From contig JAGAZE010000042.1 in assembly GCA_017940185.1 (NCBI GenBank), positions 1-46,447 on the forward strand: DNA of 46,447 bases, in the 5' to 3' direction. This document shows, one piece after another, positions 44,582 through 46,447 of the stretch (position 1 is its first letter; each line of letters starts with the position of its first letter). The notes beneath the pieces are model-generated. The model had not been told where the DNA came from, searched no databases, and was given only the letters and a program-made list of their open reading frames with translations. The DNA comes from Bacteroidaceae bacterium (GTDB lineage Bacteria; Bacteroidota; Bacteroidia; Bacteroidales; Bacteroidaceae). The position numbers and the translations under genes were made by a program.

Positions 44582-46031
44582 CCAACCAGGAGTGCTGCAG
44601 TCGCTCGACTACTGGACGATAGGCATCTACCTGTGCCTGTTGCTTCTGGGCTGGCTCAGCGTGTGCGGTGCCAGCTACACCATCGGCGACACCAACATCT
44701 TCAGCCTCGACACACGCTCGGGCATGCAGATAGTGTGGATAGGCACGTCGATAGTGCTGGCGCTGGTCATCCTGCTACTCGACGACAGCCTCTACGACAC
44801 GTTTGCCTATGTCATCTATGGCGGATTGCTGCTGTTGCTGTTTTTCACCATCTTCAATCCCCACGAGATCAAGGGTTCGCGCTCGTGGCTGGTGATGGGT
44901 CCGGTGCGCCTGCAGCCTGCCGAGTTTGCCAAGTTTGCCACCGCATTGGCACTGGCACGCACGATGAACATCTACGGCTTCGACCTGCGGCAAGGCAAGC
45001 ACTTTCTGCAGGCATCGGCCATCATCTTGCTGCCCATACTCTTCATCGTGGCGCAGAAGGAGACAGGGTCGGCGTTGGTCTACATATCGTTTCTGCTGAT
45101 GTTCTATCGCGAGGGCATGACAGGCTGTGTGCTCTTCACGGGCATCGCATTGGTGGTCTACTTTGTGGTGGGCATTCGCTTTGCCGATGTGGTGATAGGC
45201 AGCAGCGACACACGTCTGGGCACATTTCTGGTGCTGATGCTCGTGCAGATATTCACCGCGCTGCTCATCCGCAGCTACTGCCACAACAGGCGGCTGTGCT
45301 GGCGTCTGATAGCTGTGAGCGTGGGCGTGCCGTTGGCGGCACTGCTGGTGTCGCTCACCATTGTCACCTTCAACGTCATGTGGGTGCAGCTCTTCATCAG
45401 CGTGGGCACCATTGTCTATATCTTCTATCTGGGTCTGACCTCTCGCTGGCGCAACTACCTGCTCATCACTGCCTTTGCGGCAGGGTCGCTGTTGTTTTTC
45501 TTCTCGGCGTCGCACGTGCTGAACAACGTGATGGGTGCGCATCAGCGTGAGCGCATCAATGTGCTGCTCGGCTTGAAGGACGATCCCACGGGCGCGGGCT
45601 ACAATGTGCATCAGAGCCAGATAGCGATTGGCTCCGGCGGTTTTACGGGTAAAGGGTTTCTGAATGGCACGCAGACAAAGCTGAAGTTTGTTCCCGAGCA
45701 AGACACCGACTTCATCTTCTGCACGGTTGGCGAGGAGGAAGGCTTTGTGGGGGCCTCGCTGGTGCTACTGCTTTTCCTTGCACTGATTCTGCGCCTTATC
45801 AAGATGGCAGAGCGTCAGCCGCTACGCTTTGGGCGTGTGTATGGCTATTGCGTGGTGGGCATCTTTCTGTTCCATGTGTTTGTCAATGTGGGTATGGTGC
45901 TTGGACTGACACCTGTGATAGGCATTCCGTTGCCCTTCTTTTCTTATGGCGGCAGCTCGCTGTGGGGGTTCACAATCCTGCTTTTCATCTTCCTTCGCAT
46001 TGATGCCGGCCGCAATCTGGTGCGGACATAG
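44562..46031 (+). CDS. rodA: Peptidoglycan glycosyltransferase RodA (SEDS family)
   Basis: A 489-residue membrane glycosyltransferase that polymerises lipid II in the elongasome. About ten membrane segments. SEDS motifs: SRSWLVMGPVRLQPAEFAKFA, QKETGSALVYISFLLMFYREG, FVPEQDTDFIFCTVGEEEGFVGA (with the conserved Glu-Gln-Asp-Thr-Asp region) and GIPLPFFSYGGSSLWGF near the C-terminus. The protein is about 100 residues longer than E. coli RodA because of an extra hydrophobic region in the middle (about 190-290), as in other Bacteroidota. The start at 44562 lies inside mrdA. Last gene of the operon. Confidence 0.96.
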   Translation: MVRPTDNQPGVLQSLDYWTIGIYLCLLLLGWLSVCGASYTIGDTNIFSLDTRSGMQIVWIGTSIVLALVILLLDDSLYDTFAYVIYGGLLLLLFFTIFNPHEIKGSRSWLVMGPVRLQPAEFAKFATALALARTMNIYGFDLRQGKHFLQASAIILLPILFIVAQKETGSALVYISFLLMFYREGMTGCVLFTGIALVVYFVVGIRFADVVIGSSDTRLGTFLVLMLVQIFTALLIRSYCHNRRLCWRLIAVSVGVPLAALLVSLTIVTFNVMWVQLFISVGTIVYIFYLGLTSRWRNYLLITAFAAGSLLFFFSASHVLNNVMGAHQRERINVLLGLKDDPTGAGYNVHQSQIAIGSGGFTGKGFLNGTQTKLKFVPEQDTDFIFCTVGEEEGFVGASLVLLLFLALILRLIKMAERQPLRFGRVYGYCVVGIFLFHVFVNVGMVLGLTPVIGIPLPFFSYGGSSLWGFTILLFIFLRIDAGRNLVRT

Positions 46032-46252
46032 GGGGAGGATTGTTTCTGCAAGGTTTCAGGTGCTGTTGCTGGCATGTTTCTGTTGTGGATTCTGCGACCA
46101 AAAAGAGCGATATGAGCGACAGTGAGCAGGGAAGAGTCAACCTCAACGCTGCTCTAGCTTGAGCGGCGAAGAATGAAATTCAATGTTGAAGCCATACACC
46201 GTGTGCGGCAAAAGCCACATTCTGTCATTTTGTGCTTTTAGAATACCGCAAA

Positions 46253-46272
46253 TTCTTGATTTATGTCAAGAA
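46253..46272. promoter_or_regulatory. Fnr/Crp-like palindromic operator, second copy
   Basis: TTCTTGATTTATGTCAAGAA is the reverse complement of the palindrome at 29217-29236, with no differences over 20 bp. The centre-to-centre distance to the -7 box is 71 bp, as at the other site. Surrounding bases (CCGCAAA before, AAAACAAGAAT after) are also conserved. Confidence 0.7.
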
Positions 46273-46305
46273 AACAAGAATATAATCAAATTAATTGCAC
46301 TTTTT

Positions 46306-46337
46306 CTTGCATTAACCGGATTTTGTTAATATCTTTA
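46306..46337 (+). promoter_or_regulatory. Promoter of the right-edge gene
   Basis: CTTG (46306-46309), 20 bp, then TATCTTTA (46330-46337). The box ends 49 bp before the ATG at 46387, the same distance as at the 29102 locus, and its last base deviates from consensus in the same way. Confidence 0.65.
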
Positions 46338-46386
46338 CAACGCAAAAAGTATGTTTTTATGTAAATCATTAAGAAACCTATATGTT

Positions 46387-46447
46387 ATGAAACCGTTCAA
46401 AATCTTACTCAAGTCCTTGCTATTCTGCCAGCTTCTGTTGCCAGGCA
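46387..46447 (+). CDS. Start of a secreted protein, probably DUF3244-like (3' end outside window)
   Basis: Only 20 codons are visible: MKPFKILLKSLLFCQLLLPG, a signal peptide. It resembles the signal peptide of the remnant at 29102 (MNLFKILFMPLLSGLLL; shared FKIL and leucine core) and has the same upstream module. It is therefore likely to encode a protein of the same small DUF3244-like family, but this rests on leader similarity alone. Confidence 0.55.
   Translation, partial: MKPFKILLKSLLFCQLLLPG

Larger units (their letters stand above)
46032..46386. other. Intergenic region between rodA and the right-edge gene
   Basis: 355 bp. A hairpin (CGCTGCTC 46147-46154, GAGCGGCG 46161-46168, one G-U pair) without a T run may mark the rodA transcript end, but this is weak. 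From about 46210 the sequence is homologous to the upstream region of the unit at 29102, including the operator (46253-46272) and the promoter (46306-46337). Confidence 0.6.

Overview
The window looks like a chromosomal segment of a Bacteroidota bacterium, most probably a member of the Prevotellaceae. Evidence seen directly: promoters of the Bacteroidota type (TTTG or TTG, then 17-21 bp, then TAnnTTTG) lie upstream of many genes; several secreted proteins end in Prevotella-style C-terminal tails; lipoproteins carry an acidic run just after the lipobox Cys; and the ribosomal gene order is S12-S7-EF-G-S10 ... L15-SecY-Map-IF1-L36-S13-S11-S4-RpoA-L17, typical of the phylum. Genus assignment is inference.

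Layout. 1-8377: secreted proteins (a leucine-rich repeat protein cut by the window edge, a small surface protein, a C10 cysteine peptidase and an FN3 protein), with a bidirectional terminator between the convergent pairs. 8706-10079: Na+/amino-acid symporter. 10114-10646: a glycosidase (GH43-like) pseudogene with its middle deleted. 10868-10941: tRNA-Ala(GGC) with its own promoter and terminator. 11036-11866: DUF3298-like secreted protein. 12067-26712: ribosomal protein superoperon on the minus strand. 26935-30254: a 3.3 kb accessory block that separates rpsJ from rplC. 30255-33813: rpsJ, fusA, rpsG, rpsL. 34125-35540: a secreted protein of unknown function and a secreted cyclophilin. 35689-40085 (plus strand): a small secreted protein, glycyl-tRNA synthetase, an FKBP-type lipoprotein and a MATE transporter. 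40232-46031: the cell-elongation operon mreB-mreC-mreD-mrdA-rodA. 46387-end: the start of another secreted protein.

The most notable content is the block inside the S10 operon. It has its own promoter, operator-like palindrome and terminator. It holds a tandemly duplicated two-gene unit (a small DUF3244-like secreted protein plus a surface lipoprotein) in which both DUF3244-like copies are damaged. The two lipoprotein copies are almost identical at both ends but diverged in the middle. The rpsJ transcript appears to end at a strong hairpin, and rplC has acquired or kept its own promoter and a structured leader. The palindrome upstream of the block (an Fnr/Crp-like TTGA-N6-TCAA site) occurs again upstream of the gene at the right edge of the window, with the same 71-bp spacing to the -7 box and the same 49-bp spacing from that box to the ATG. 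This points to a shared regulatory module controlling a family of small secreted proteins.
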